From an uncultured Bacilli bacterium (GTDB taxonomy: Bacteria; Bacillota_I; Bacilli_A; RF39; UBA660), in NCBI GenBank assembly GCA_934085825.1, contig CAKOHR010000006.1:44192-108191 (forward strand): a stretch of DNA of 64,000 nt, given 5' to 3'. Both the position numbers and the translations under genes were made by a program. This document shows positions 43,746-52,266 of the stretch, piece after piece (positions within the stretch are counted from its first letter, which is position 1; each line of letters begins with the position of its first letter). Below the pieces are notes generated by a model that worked only from the letters and a program-made list of their open reading frames with translations, did no database searches and was not told where the DNA came from.

Positions 43746-44495
43746 ATGAATAAAAAAATTTCAATTATTTTAATAATTATTTTAGCATTAATTATGGGTG
43801 TTGTATTGTTAGTATTTAAAAATAGTAATAACAAAAAAAAAGAACCTGTATATGATTATTTAGTTATTGGGGATGAAAGCACTTGGAAATACGATGATGG
43901 TTGGCAAAAATGTTCTTATGGTGAAATTAATAATAAAACTTTAAATGTTTATATAGACGGTTCATATCAAGGGGAGTATCTTTTGAAATATCATAAAGGA
44001 TGGAATTTATTTTCAAATGATAAATTTGTAAGTTATGAAGGAGATTTATTAGCTATGTCACCTAATTTAGGTGATCTTATAGATTTTGAAAATAAAACTT
44101 TAAATTATACGGATTATAATATTATTAACGATCTCTTACAAGGTACTTATGTGGAAAATGATTTTTCTAATGCTACAAAAATGGTCGTGGATCTTAATGG
44201 TGATGGTATAGAAGATAGTGTTATTTATGTTTCTAATTTAGGATATGATGATAAAGATAAATATTTTAATTTACTTTACACTAATATTAATGGTGATATT
44301 CAGGTATTAATTAAGGAATTTTATGAACCTAGGGATTATTATATTGCGCCGATTTACATTTTAGGAAATTTGATAACTCTTAAAAATAATGTTAATTTGA
44401 TTGTGAAAAAAGGATATTTTTCTGAAGTGGGAGATACTGGGAATATTATGTATAGTTTAAGTAATGGAAAATTTGAATTAGTTGTGGAAGATTAG
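43746..44495 (+). CDS. Anchored extracytoplasmic protein in the T4SS operon
   Basis: 249 aa. An N-terminal membrane helix (ISIILIIILALIMGVVLLVF) is followed by an extracytoplasmic domain. VVDLNGDGIEDSVIYVS near residue 145 has the calcium-loop pattern DxNxDGxxD found in FG-GAP and dockerin-like repeats. I do not recognise the full domain. Its place between the hydrolase and VirD4 genes suggests an accessory surface part of the apparatus. Confidence 0.7.
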   Translation: MNKKISIILIIILALIMGVVLLVFKNSNNKKKEPVYDYLVIGDESTWKYDDGWQKCSYGEINNKTLNVYIDGSYQGEYLLKYHKGWNLFSNDKFVSYEGDLLAMSPNLGDLIDFENKTLNYTDYNIINDLLQGTYVENDFSNATKMVVDLNGDGIEDSVIYVSNLGYDDKDKYFNLLYTNINGDIQVLIKEFYEPRDYYIAPIYILGNLITLKNNVNLIVKKGYFSEVGDTGNIMYSLSNGKFELVVED

Positions 44496-44537
44496 GAAAA
44501 AAAGTTGTATAATATATATTGAAATGAGGAAAAGTAT

Positions 44538-46679
44538 ATGAAATTTAAAGTTGAGCCAAAGGATTTTTTTCTTTTTGTATTATATTGTGTTTTGCTTTTG
44601 TATTTGTGTGCAATAGCTGTTTTGAATTTTGCATCACTTTCAGCTGATGGAACTTTTTATGGATTACTTCCTTTTAAAGCTTTCACTCCGAGATTTTTTC
44701 CTGCTACAATGGTTTTGTTTATTGTTGCATTGGTTGGAATATTTTCAAGTGTTTCTTCTTATATATTTAAAAAAGATAAAGATGGTGGAATTGGTCTAAT
44801 TTTAAAGAAAAAATCAAGTGATGGGTATTCCAGTTGGGCAAAAGACAAAGACATTAAAGAACAATCTGATGTTGAATGTGTGAATCCTTTAGATGAAACC
44901 GTTAGTGCAGCAGGAATTCCCCTTATTAATAATGGTAAAGAAATTTGGGTTGATAATGGTGAATATCATAACTTAGTTATAGGTTCTACTGGTAGTGGTA
45001 AAACACAAACCATAGTTAAACCAATGGTTAATTTGCTTGCTAAAAAAGGCGAATCAATGATTATTACTGACCCTAAAGGGGAAATCTATAAATATAGTGC
45101 TTCCTATTTAAAGGAAAAAGGTTATCGAATTATTGTTTTAAATTTTAGGGAACCTAATCGAGGTAATTCTTGGAACCCTTTGTCTCTTCCTAATCAATAT
45201 TATAGAGAAGGAAATCAAGACAAAGCTATTGAACTTTTAAACGATGTTGCTTTAAATATCTTATATGATCCTTCTAATAAAAGTGAATCTGATTTCTGGG
45301 AAAAATCAGCAGCAGACTATTTTTCAGGACTAGCTTTAGGTTTATTTCAAGATGCTAAAGAAGAAGAAGTTAATCTTAATAGTATAAATGTAATGAGTAC
45401 GGTTGGTGAAGAAAGATATGCAACTAGTAATTATATTAAAGAATACTTTGGTATGAAAGGTGAAAAATCTAATGCTTATATGTTTGCTTCAAGTACTATA
45501 AATGCTCCGAATGATACTAAGGGTGGTTTACTTGCTACATTTAGACAAAAAATAAGAAACTTTTCTACTGGTGAAGCTTTAAGTGAAATGCTTTCATATA
45601 GTGATTTTAATATGAAGGATATTGGTAAGGGTAAAACTGCAGTATTTATGATTATTCATGATGAAAAGAAAACTTACCATCCATTGATGACAATATTTAT
45701 TAAACAATGTTATGAAACATTAATTGATGTTGCTCAAGAAAATGGGGGAAAACTTCCAGTTAGAACTAATTTTATATTAGATGAATTTGCTAATATGCCA
45801 CCACTTAAAGATGTTGATGCTATGGTGTCTGCTGCTAGAAGTCGTGATATTAGATTTACATTTATTATTCAAAATTTTGCTCAACTTAATGATGTTTATG
45901 GAGATAACGTAGCAGAAATAATTAAAGGTAACTGTGGTAATCTAGTTTATTTGATTAGTACTGAAATGAAGGCCTTGGAAGAAATTAGTAAAATGTGTGG
46001 AGAAGTCAAAGTAACTGATGAAAAAGATAAAAATGCTACTAGACCCCTTATAACAATAACTGATTTACAAAAGATGAAGTTATTTGAAGCAATCATTATA
46101 AGACTTAGAACTAGTCCTTTTAGAACTAAATTAGAACCTGATTTTAAAATGGAATGGGGTATTGAAAGAAAAGAAGAAGATTATCCTACAAGAATGAAAC
46201 ATGAAGTTGAAATGTTTGATTTAAAGAAATTTGTTACGGAAGAAAGAAGTAAAAGGATGGCTCAAAATGATAATTCTTTTGGTGGTAGCAATCCGTTTAG
46301 ATCTACAGATATAGGAATGCCTTCTTTTAATCCATTTGGGCCTATGCCAACACAAAATAAAGCAAATCCTCTTAGTAGTATGGATATAGATAGTATGCTT
46401 AAGGACTTAGATGAGAAGTTTAAAGAATTAGATCGTCAAGAAGCTGAAAGAAATAAAGCTATGGTTAGTGAAAGAATGGAGCTTCCTAAATTGGATGCTA
46501 AGAAGGAAGAAAAAGTTGAGCCAATTATTGAAATTAAAGAAGAGGCTAAGCCTACTTTAAAAACTGATGTAGTAGTTGATGAAAATCCAAAAATAAACGT
46601 TGATAAAGATAGTACGGTTATAGCAGATAATGTTATTTCCGATGATGAATTTTTTGATGATTTTTTTGGTGAAGAATAA
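44538..46679 (+). CDS. VirD4/TraG-type coupling protein
   Basis: 713 aa. Two N-terminal membrane helices (residues ~10-30 and ~52-75) precede the ATPase: Walker A IGSTGSGKTQTIVKPM near 148, DPKGEIYKYSASYLKEKG, and Walker B NFILDEFANMPPLKD near 411, with ARSRDIRFTFIIQN. After ~540 a long acidic and low-complexity tail ends DDEFFDDFFGEE. It selects substrates (DNA-protein complexes or effectors) and hands them to the channel. It is the last gene of the operon and is followed by a terminator. Confidence 0.95.
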   Translation: MKFKVEPKDFFLFVLYCVLLLYLCAIAVLNFASLSADGTFYGLLPFKAFTPRFFPATMVLFIVALVGIFSSVSSYIFKKDKDGGIGLILKKKSSDGYSSWAKDKDIKEQSDVECVNPLDETVSAAGIPLINNGKEIWVDNGEYHNLVIGSTGSGKTQTIVKPMVNLLAKKGESMIITDPKGEIYKYSASYLKEKGYRIIVLNFREPNRGNSWNPLSLPNQYYREGNQDKAIELLNDVALNILYDPSNKSESDFWEKSAADYFSGLALGLFQDAKEEEVNLNSINVMSTVGEERYATSNYIKEYFGMKGEKSNAYMFASSTINAPNDTKGGLLATFRQKIRNFSTGEALSEMLSYSDFNMKDIGKGKTAVFMIIHDEKKTYHPLMTIFIKQCYETLIDVAQENGGKLPVRTNFILDEFANMPPLKDVDAMVSAARSRDIRFTFIIQNFAQLNDVYGDNVAEIIKGNCGNLVYLISTEMKALEEISKMCGEVKVTDEKDKNATRPLITITDLQKMKLFEAIIIRLRTSPFRTKLEPDFKMEWGIERKEEDYPTRMKHEVEMFDLKKFVTEERSKRMAQNDNSFGGSNPFRSTDIGMPSFNPFGPMPTQNKANPLSSMDIDSMLKDLDEKFKELDRQEAERNKAMVSERMELPKLDAKKEEKVEPIIEIKEEAKPTLKTDVVVDENPKINVDKDSTVIADNVISDDEFFDDFFGEE

Positions 46680-46702
46680 GCTTGCAATTTGCAAGCTTTT
46701 TA
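46678..46702 (+). terminator. Terminator of the T4SS operon
   Basis: AAGCTTGCAA and TTGCAAGCTT form a 10-bp stem followed by TTTTT. It overlaps the VirD4 stop codon. Confidence 0.85.
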
Positions 46703-46757
46703 GGTGTTTGTAATTAGTTTTAAATTTATATTTTCATACTATATAATGTGATACTAT

Positions 46758-47012
46758 ATGAAAAGAATAAATCTTAGTGATTATAATCCAGGAATGGGAA
46801 TTTTAATTGATGTTCAGCATCCATTAGATTATAAGAAAAATCCAACTCAAGGGAGTATTAATATTTATGCTGATAAATTACTTATGAATAGTAAAGCTTA
46901 TCTTGATTTTGGTAAAAGATATTTTATTATTTGTAATAAGGGATTTTTAAGTCGTAGGGTTGTAACATATTTAGAATATTTAGGTTATAACGTGACACAG
47001 GTTTTACATTAG
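46758..47012 (+). CDS. Rhodanese-like domain protein
   Basis: 84 aa, one rhodanese domain without extras. ILIDVQHPLDYKKN is the first motif, and FIICNKGFLSRRVVTYLEYLGYNV holds the active-site Cys loop (CNKGFLSR). Such small proteins carry sulfane sulfur to acceptors. Partner unknown. It is a single gene with its own promoter-like region. Confidence 0.85.
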   Translation: MKRINLSDYNPGMGILIDVQHPLDYKKNPTQGSINIYADKLLMNSKAYLDFGKRYFIICNKGFLSRRVVTYLEYLGYNVTQVLH

Positions 47013-47042
47013 TTTAGTAAATTTGGAAAATTGTGGTATAAT
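47013..47042 (+). promoter_or_regulatory. Promoter just upstream of the DedA gene
   Basis: TTTAGT (47013-47018) and TATAAT (47037-47042), 18 nt apart, starting at the end of the rhodanese gene. Transcription from here would leave a leader of only about 10 nt, which fixes the DedA start at 47059. Confidence 0.55.
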
Positions 47043-47058
47043 ATGTATTGTGGTATTT

Positions 47059-47643
47059 ATGAGTGAATTATTTAATGTTTTTTATGAATTTATTATGAGT
47101 ACAATTGATGCTTTAGGAGTTTATGGACCTCTGCTTGGTTGTGTGTTTATTATATTGGAAAGTATTATACCACCACTTCCACTTTTTGTTTTTATAACAA
47201 TTAATTTTGTGGCATTTGGCAAAATATTAGGTTTTATTATTTCTTGGGTATGTACTTGTATTGGTTGTATGCTTTCTTATTATTTGGTTAAAAGGTTTCT
47301 TAGAAATTGGATAGTGGATAAAATTAAAAATATTAATTTACTTACAAAATGTATGAATTATATTGAAAATTTATCGTTAAGTAAAGTAACAGTTATTTTA
47401 TCTATTCCCTTTACTCCAGCTTTTATGATAAATATAGCTGCTGGTTTATGTAATATGGATTTAAAAAAATATATGACGGCGATATTAATAAGTAAAATCT
47501 TTTTAGTCTATTTCTGGGGTGTTGTTGGTACTGGTTTACTTGAAAGTTTGCATAATCCAACAAGTATTATAACTGTAATTGTTATGATGGCGGTGGCATA
47601 TATTTTTAGTGTAATAATAAAAAAAATGCTTAAAATTGATTAA
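47059..47643 (+). CDS. DedA family membrane protein (SNARE-associated)
   Basis: 194 aa from ATG 47059. Motifs FIILESIIPPLPLFVFITIN and ISWVCTCIGCMLSYYLVKRF, and later SIPFTPAFMINIAAGLCNM, are DedA signatures with several membrane helices. DedA proteins are linked to lipid flipping (undecaprenyl phosphate or phospholipids) and membrane-potential homeostasis. The 3' end overlaps the convergent gene by 14 nt. Confidence 0.9.
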   Translation: MSELFNVFYEFIMSTIDALGVYGPLLGCVFIILESIIPPLPLFVFITINFVAFGKILGFIISWVCTCIGCMLSYYLVKRFLRNWIVDKIKNINLLTKCMNYIENLSLSKVTVILSIPFTPAFMINIAAGLCNMDLKKYMTAILISKIFLVYFWGVVGTGLLESLHNPTSIITVIVMMAVAYIFSVIIKKMLKID

Positions 47644-48382
47644 ACACTTTTCTAATTAATAAGGTATCTTTCTGATGTATATTGCATTCTTTTAATGCCT
47701 CATCGATGGCATCTTGAAAGATATTTTTAATTGTTTTATAGTTTTCAATATTTATTTCAATATTGTTGTCTAGTATATATTTTTTTATTATTTCAATTAA
47801 CGTTTGTACTTCAATATTTTGGGTATCTATTTTATTCTTTTTTTCATTAATAATAATTTCATATTCTGGAAATTCATAATGATTTTCTAAGTCTATGTAT
47901 GATAGGTTTATAGTTGCTTTTTGATAATCTTTGATACAATTTAAGTTAAATAATATTAATGTTCTAACTGAAAAGGCAGATACAACTTTTTGGTAAATAT
48001 CTTCATTTATTCTAGAAAAACAATTGATGTCTATATATATGCCATCATAATCTTTTGATATTTTTTCATAATCAATCCAGTTGTTATATGGATATTTCGC
48101 CATTAGGAAAAGCGCTTTTTCTATGCTGTCTACTTTTAGAATGTTGGTATTTTCTTTAAGTTCAAATAGTACAGCTGGTAAATTATAAGGATCGTCAAAG
48201 TTACGATAAAATAAAACATGTGGATTTTCACATAGATAATCTACCCATTCATTGTAGTTTAAATAATTCATATCGTAAATTGTCGCCCATAAGCCTCCGG
48301 TAGGTTTAACTCCAGTTGTATTTTTAATATCCAAAAATAGTTCTGATGATAATTTATTTGTACCAACACTTAAATAATTCAT
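47630..48382 (-). CDS. Hypothetical protein with a KPTGGLWA motif
   Basis: 250 aa, soluble, acidic. It starts MNYLSVGTNKLSSELFLDI, followed by GVKPTGGLWATIYDM and EWVDYLCENPHVLFYR. The N-terminal pattern K-P-x-GGLW recurs in uncharacterised proteins of Firmicutes and phages as I recall, but I cannot name a function. The C-terminal third is helical, lysine- and isoleucine-rich. It is a lone minus-strand gene convergent with DedA. Confidence 0.7.
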   Translation of the reverse strand: MNYLSVGTNKLSSELFLDIKNTTGVKPTGGLWATIYDMNYLNYNEWVDYLCENPHVLFYRNFDDPYNLPAVLFELKENTNILKVDSIEKALFLMAKYPYNNWIDYEKISKDYDGIYIDINCFSRINEDIYQKVVSAFSVRTLILFNLNCIKDYQKATINLSYIDLENHYEFPEYEIIINEKKNKIDTQNIEVQTLIEIIKKYILDNNIEINIENYKTIKNIFQDAIDEALKECNIHQKDTLLIRKVFNQF

Positions 48383-48429
48383 AAAAATCCCCCATTTGGT
48401 GATTTATATTATAACATATTTTTTTTTAA

Positions 48430-48458
48430 TTGCAAATTCTTTTAATATTTGATATGAT
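48430..48458 (+). promoter_or_regulatory. Promoter of the mechanosensitive channel gene
   Basis: TTGCAA (48430-48435) and TATGAT (48453-48458), 17 nt apart. It lies inside the upstream open frame, which supports the downstream ATG at 48475 as the real start. Confidence 0.7.
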
Positions 48459-48474
48459 TATATTGGTGAATAGA

Positions 48475-49299
48475 ATGAAGGAATTTTTTGACAAGTATAT
48501 TGATAAGTTTATTGCTGTAGTTCTCGTTGCAGTATCAATTGTTTTAATTAATAATATTCTAGACAAATTAATTGATAGAACAATCAGAAGAAAGAGAAAG
48601 AAAAATGTTACTACTCTTTTAATGTTTATTAAAAGAATAAAAAAACTTGTTTTATATTCTTTGATGGTACTTTTAGCTTTGGGGCAATTTGATACATTTC
48701 ATAAATTTTCGGTAACTCTTTTATCAGGTCTAGGAATAAGTTCAGTTGTTATAGGACTAGCTGCACAAGAAAGTTTGAAGGATTTTTTTGGAAGTTTTGC
48801 TTTAGTTATTGGAGATGCCTTTCAAGTTGGTGATTTTATAGAATGTCCAAATCAAAATGTTAGTGGTACTGTAGAAGATATTACTATGAGACATACAATT
48901 ATTAAAACTATTAACAATCGTCGAGTTATTATTCCTAATAGTCAAATGAATTCCTTTTTAATCGAAAACTTTAATTATGCTGATAATGAAACTATGAAAT
49001 TGGTGGATTTTACTATATCTTATGAGTCTGATGTTGATAGAGCTATGGATATTGTTAAAGAAGAAATGAGTAAGATGTATCATCCTAATCCTAAAGGAAA
49101 AAACAAAGATGTAGAATTTCCAAGAGTTAGAGTTGCTAGTTGGAATGATTCTTCAATAAGCATTAGGGCTTGGGTTTGGGGAAAAGATAATTCTCAAACA
49201 TTTGATAATATGTATGATCTTAATTATATTGTTAAGAAAAGATTTGATGAAGAAGGTATAGAAATACCTTATCCTCATATTGTAACTTTAAAAAAATAG
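48475..49299 (+). CDS. MscS-type mechanosensitive ion channel
   Basis: 274 aa from ATG 48475, 5 nt after GGTGA. Three membrane helices are seen, with the pore helix pattern LLSGLGISSVVIGLAAQESL, then DFFGSFALVIGDAFQVGDFI and the beta domain VSGTVEDITMRHTIIKTINN. The cytosolic vestibule follows to PHIVTLKK. It releases osmolytes on hypo-osmotic shock. Confidence 0.94.
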   Translation: MKEFFDKYIDKFIAVVLVAVSIVLINNILDKLIDRTIRRKRKKNVTTLLMFIKRIKKLVLYSLMVLLALGQFDTFHKFSVTLLSGLGISSVVIGLAAQESLKDFFGSFALVIGDAFQVGDFIECPNQNVSGTVEDITMRHTIIKTINNRRVIIPNSQMNSFLIENFNYADNETMKLVDFTISYESDVDRAMDIVKEEMSKMYHPNPKGKNKDVEFPRVRVASWNDSSISIRAWVWGKDNSQTFDNMYDLNYIVKKRFDEEGIEIPYPHIVTLKK

Positions 49300-49328
49300 T
49301 TTACATTAATTTGTAAACTATTTTTTTT
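49294..49328 (+). terminator. Terminator of the MscS gene
   Basis: AAATAGTTTACA and TGTAAACTATTT form a 12-bp stem and continue as T8. It overlaps the stop codon. Confidence 0.85.
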
Positions 49329-49386
49329 GATAGTATTTTTTTAAAAAAAAAGGTGTTATACTATAGTTATAGTAAGGAGAATAGTA

Positions 49387-50412
49387 ATGAAAGCATGTGC
49401 AATTAAAGATGTAAAACAATTTGAAATTAGAGAAATAGAAGAACCTAGATCAGATGGCAAAAAAGTTATAATTGATGTTTTAAAAACTGGTATTTGTGGT
49501 TCAGATATTCATTATTGGGTTGGTGGTGAACCTAAAGGACTTGTAATGGGACATGAATTTTGTGGCAGAGTTGTTGACCCAGGAGATAGACTTGATTTAG
49601 AGGTAGGAGATAGGGTTACTGCACTTCCTATTTCACCATGTGGAAAATGTGAGCCCTGTCGTAAAGGTGAAGTTCAATTTTGTAGTGAAACTTGGAAACA
49701 TGCTGTTGGACTTTCAATAGATAACCCTGGTGGGCTTACTGGTCGCATTGCTGTTAGAAGTGATATGGTAATAAAAGTGCCTGATGATATGCGTGATGAA
49801 GAAGTAGCAATGGTTGAACCAACAGCTGTTGGACTTCATGCAGCTCATTTAGGAAGAATTGCTGTTGGTGATGATGTTTTAATTATTGGCGGAGGTATTA
49901 TTGGTTTAGTATCTGCTATGTTTGCAAAACTTGAGGGAGCAAGTAGAGTAGTTGTTACTGAAACTAATGAAGAAAGAGGCAAAAAAGCAATAAAACTTGG
50001 TGTTGCTGATGAATTTCGTAACGCTTTAGATCCTGAGTTAGTATCTGATATGATGGCTAAAACAAATGGTGGGTTTGATGTTGTTATAGAATGTTGCGGT
50101 AATAGTAGTGCTGTTAATAGTGCTCTTACAATGGTCAAACCAGGTGGAATTGTCGTTTTAGTTGGTGTTGCTACTGATGCTGTTCCTACTTACACAATAA
50201 TGGCTGTTATGAAAGAACTTGTGGTTCAAGGTGCGATTGCTTATACATATGATGAGTTTAAGGCTTGTATTGATTTAATTGCTAATAAAAAAATAAATGT
50301 TATGAAATTTGTTGATGATATTGTACCTTTGGAAGGTGTACAAAAAGCTTATGAAAGACTAACAAGTGGTAATGATAGTGCTGTTAAAATAATTGTTGAT
50401 CCTAATAAATGA
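49387..50412 (+). CDS. Zinc-dependent medium-chain alcohol/polyol dehydrogenase
   Basis: 341 aa. Catalytic zinc region TGICGSDIHYW and MGHEFCGRVV; structural zinc loop CGKCEPCRKGEVQFC; Rossmann fold VLIIGGGIIGLVSAMFAKL. The pattern is that of sorbitol/L-idonate/threonine dehydrogenases; the exact substrate is not evident. A single-gene unit with AAGGAG before the start and a terminator behind. It ends with TGA, one of the clear uses of TGA as stop. Confidence 0.92.
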   Translation: MKACAIKDVKQFEIREIEEPRSDGKKVIIDVLKTGICGSDIHYWVGGEPKGLVMGHEFCGRVVDPGDRLDLEVGDRVTALPISPCGKCEPCRKGEVQFCSETWKHAVGLSIDNPGGLTGRIAVRSDMVIKVPDDMRDEEVAMVEPTAVGLHAAHLGRIAVGDDVLIIGGGIIGLVSAMFAKLEGASRVVVTETNEERGKKAIKLGVADEFRNALDPELVSDMMAKTNGGFDVVIECCGNSSAVNSALTMVKPGGIVVLVGVATDAVPTYTIMAVMKELVVQGAIAYTYDEFKACIDLIANKKINVMKFVDDIVPLEGVQKAYERLTSGNDSAVKIIVDPNK

Positions 50413-50416
50413 GTAG

Positions 50417-50442
50417 AACCTAACTTTAACGTTAGGTTTTTC
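50417..50442 (+). terminator. Terminator of the dehydrogenase gene
   Basis: AACCTAAC and GTTAGGTT form an 8-bp stem around TTTAAC, followed by T-rich sequence. Confidence 0.8.
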
Positions 50443-50471
50443 TAAATCATATAATAGATAGGGAGTGTTTT

Positions 50472-51047
50472 ATGAAAGATTTAAATGTTGATGTTTTAGT
50501 AAATAAAGATAATTTGTTAGATATTGATTATGTTCCCAAAAATATGTATATTGTTGATGATAATGAAAATAATTTTCATAATTATATCGATCCAAATATA
50601 AAACCGATGCTAAGGGAGGAAGTTAAGCCTTACCTTGAAAATCTTATTGCTGATGCTAATAGAGTTGGAATTTATATAATAGTAGATAGTGCTTATAGAA
50701 GTGGAAAATATCAAGAAAAAGTTTTAAATAATTTAATTTTAGAAAAAGGAAATGAAGCTTTTAAATTAGTGGCATTACCTGGAGCTTCTGAACATCAAAC
50801 TGGTCTTGCTGTTGATTTTGCTATATATGAAAATGGGATTTATAATGATAATATAAAAGAAGATGATAAGGAAGCTATCTGGCTTAAAGAGAATGCTTGG
50901 AAGTATGGTTTTATACTTAGATATCCTAAGGGTAAAGAAAGTATTACTGGGTTTAATTTTGAACCTTGGCACTATAGATTTGTTGGGCTTGATTTAGCAA
51001 AAAAACTCTTTGATAATGATGTTTCTTTAGAAGAATATTACAAATAA
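50472..51047 (+). CDS. D-alanyl-D-alanine carboxypeptidase, M15B/VanY type
   Basis: 191 aa. Zinc ligands and catalytic residues lie in SEHQTGLAVDFAIYE (His, Asp) and NFEPWHYRFVG (Glu, His); substrate motif VDSAYRSGKYQ. It has no signal peptide or anchor, so either the protein is cytosolic or its export route is not evident, which is unusual for this family. It would trim D-Ala from muropeptides. Possibly related to the FemAB pair in this genome. Confidence 0.88.
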   Translation: MKDLNVDVLVNKDNLLDIDYVPKNMYIVDDNENNFHNYIDPNIKPMLREEVKPYLENLIADANRVGIYIIVDSAYRSGKYQEKVLNNLILEKGNEAFKLVALPGASEHQTGLAVDFAIYENGIYNDNIKEDDKEAIWLKENAWKYGFILRYPKGKESITGFNFEPWHYRFVGLDLAKKLFDNDVSLEEYYK

Positions 51048-51049
51048 AA

Positions 51050-51073
51050 AACGTTCTTTTGGGAACGTTATTT
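51050..51073. terminator. Bidirectional terminator between convergent genes
   Basis: AACGTTC and GAACGTT flank a 6-nt loop. A-rich sequence on the left gives T runs on the minus strand, and TTATTT follows on the right. It serves the M15 gene and the minus-strand HTH gene, whose stop is in the right arm. Confidence 0.7.
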
Positions 51074-51376
51074 CATCAAATCTTCAATAGAAGTTTCTAA
51101 TATTACAGATAGTAAAACTATTTTCTTTAATGGCATTTTCTTAGTAGAATCATTTTCACTTTCAAATCTTTTGTAATGTGTATGATTATAATCTAATAAT
51201 GCTGCAATATTTTCTGTAGTATAAGGATTAATTGTACTGTTTGAACCTAATTTTTTAAATTCTCTGTACTTTTCTTTTCTTATTTTTTTAATATTTTTAC
51301 ATATTCTATAATATAGGTCATCATTGTTGCATTTAGCAATTTTTTCTTGTAATTCTTGATAACTATAAACAGCCAT
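51068..51376 (-). CDS. Small helix-turn-helix protein
   Basis: 102 aa. The region NIAALLDYNHTHYKRFESEN, then KKMPLKKIVLLSVILETSIEDLM, has the helix pattern of XRE-type regulators, with YKRFE in the place of the usual YxxxE of helix 3-4. The N-terminal ~45 residues are basic. No membrane or sensor part. Probably a DNA-binding regulator, target unknown. Confidence 0.72.
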   Translation of the reverse strand: MAVYSYQELQEKIAKCNNDDLYYRICKNIKKIRKEKYREFKKLGSNSTINPYTTENIAALLDYNHTHYKRFESENDSTKKMPLKKIVLLSVILETSIEDLMK

Positions 51377-51511
51377 ACTTTACACCTCGGATATATTATC
51401 CCATAATAAATAAATTTTACAAGCCACTATTGGACACATTTTGACAAAAATAGGTATTATTTTTCTTGAAAATAGGGCAAAAAGCTATATAATTATTTTA
51501 GAGGGTATATT

Positions 51512-52231
51512 ATGAGAAGAAAAAAAAGAAATATAGGTATGATCCTTACTAGTTTAGTTATGGCTTTGATTGTAGGTATTTATAATTATGGTACAAATGA
51601 AACTTCTGCTAATGTAAGTAATGAAAATACTCAAGTATATAAATATGATGTATCTGATATAGATAAATTTACGGGTTATAATTATATTGAGCTTAATGGT
51701 AATATACCTGAGTTTGAGGATGTTGATACATCTAAGTCATTTGAAAAATATAGTGAACTTGATAGTTTAGGAAGAACAGGTAGTGCTTTTGCTAATATTG
51801 GGGTAGATTTAATGCCTACGGAAAAAAGAGGTTCAATTGGAATGATTAAACCTACAGGATGGCATACTATTAAGTATGATATTGTAGATGGAAAATATTT
51901 ATATAATAGGTGCCATTTAATTGGATATCAGTTAACTGGAGAAAATGCAAATGAAAAAAATTTAATTACTTGTACAAGACAAATGAATACAAAAGGAATG
52001 CTAGATTTTGAAAATAAAGTTGCTGAATATATTAAAAGTACTAATAATCATGTGCTTTATAGGGTTACACCCGTATATAAGGGTGATAATTTACTAGCAA
52101 CAGGTGTTATTATGGAAGCTAAATCGGTTGAAGATAATGGGGAAAGTATTTTATTTAATGTATTTGTTTATAATATTCAAAATGGTATAGAAATTGATTA
52201 TAAAACAGGAGATAGTAGTTTAAAAAAATAA
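51512..52231 (+). CDS. Exported DNA/RNA non-specific endonuclease (EndA-like)
   Basis: 239 aa. An N-terminal membrane or signal segment (IGMILTSLVMALIVGIYNYG) precedes the nuclease domain. Motif YNRCHLIGYQLTGENANEKN holds the catalytic His, with NLITCTRQMN as the metal-binding Asn region. This subfamily has NRCH where pneumococcal EndA has DRGH. It could degrade external DNA or work in DNA uptake. Lone gene, AGAGGG site before the ATG. Confidence 0.9.
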   Translation: MRRKKRNIGMILTSLVMALIVGIYNYGTNETSANVSNENTQVYKYDVSDIDKFTGYNYIELNGNIPEFEDVDTSKSFEKYSELDSLGRTGSAFANIGVDLMPTEKRGSIGMIKPTGWHTIKYDIVDGKYLYNRCHLIGYQLTGENANEKNLITCTRQMNTKGMLDFENKVAEYIKSTNNHVLYRVTPVYKGDNLLATGVIMEAKSVEDNGESILFNVFVYNIQNGIEIDYKTGDSSLKK

Positions 52232-52266
52232 AATTTAGACATAATAAATGAAGGAGTGATTAAAAT

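Noticed and set aside
50450..50458. CATATAATA before the M15 carboxypeptidase gene as another sporulation-type element
   Set aside because: It is equally explained by an ordinary TATAAT -10 in the same bases, and no AC is at the right distance.
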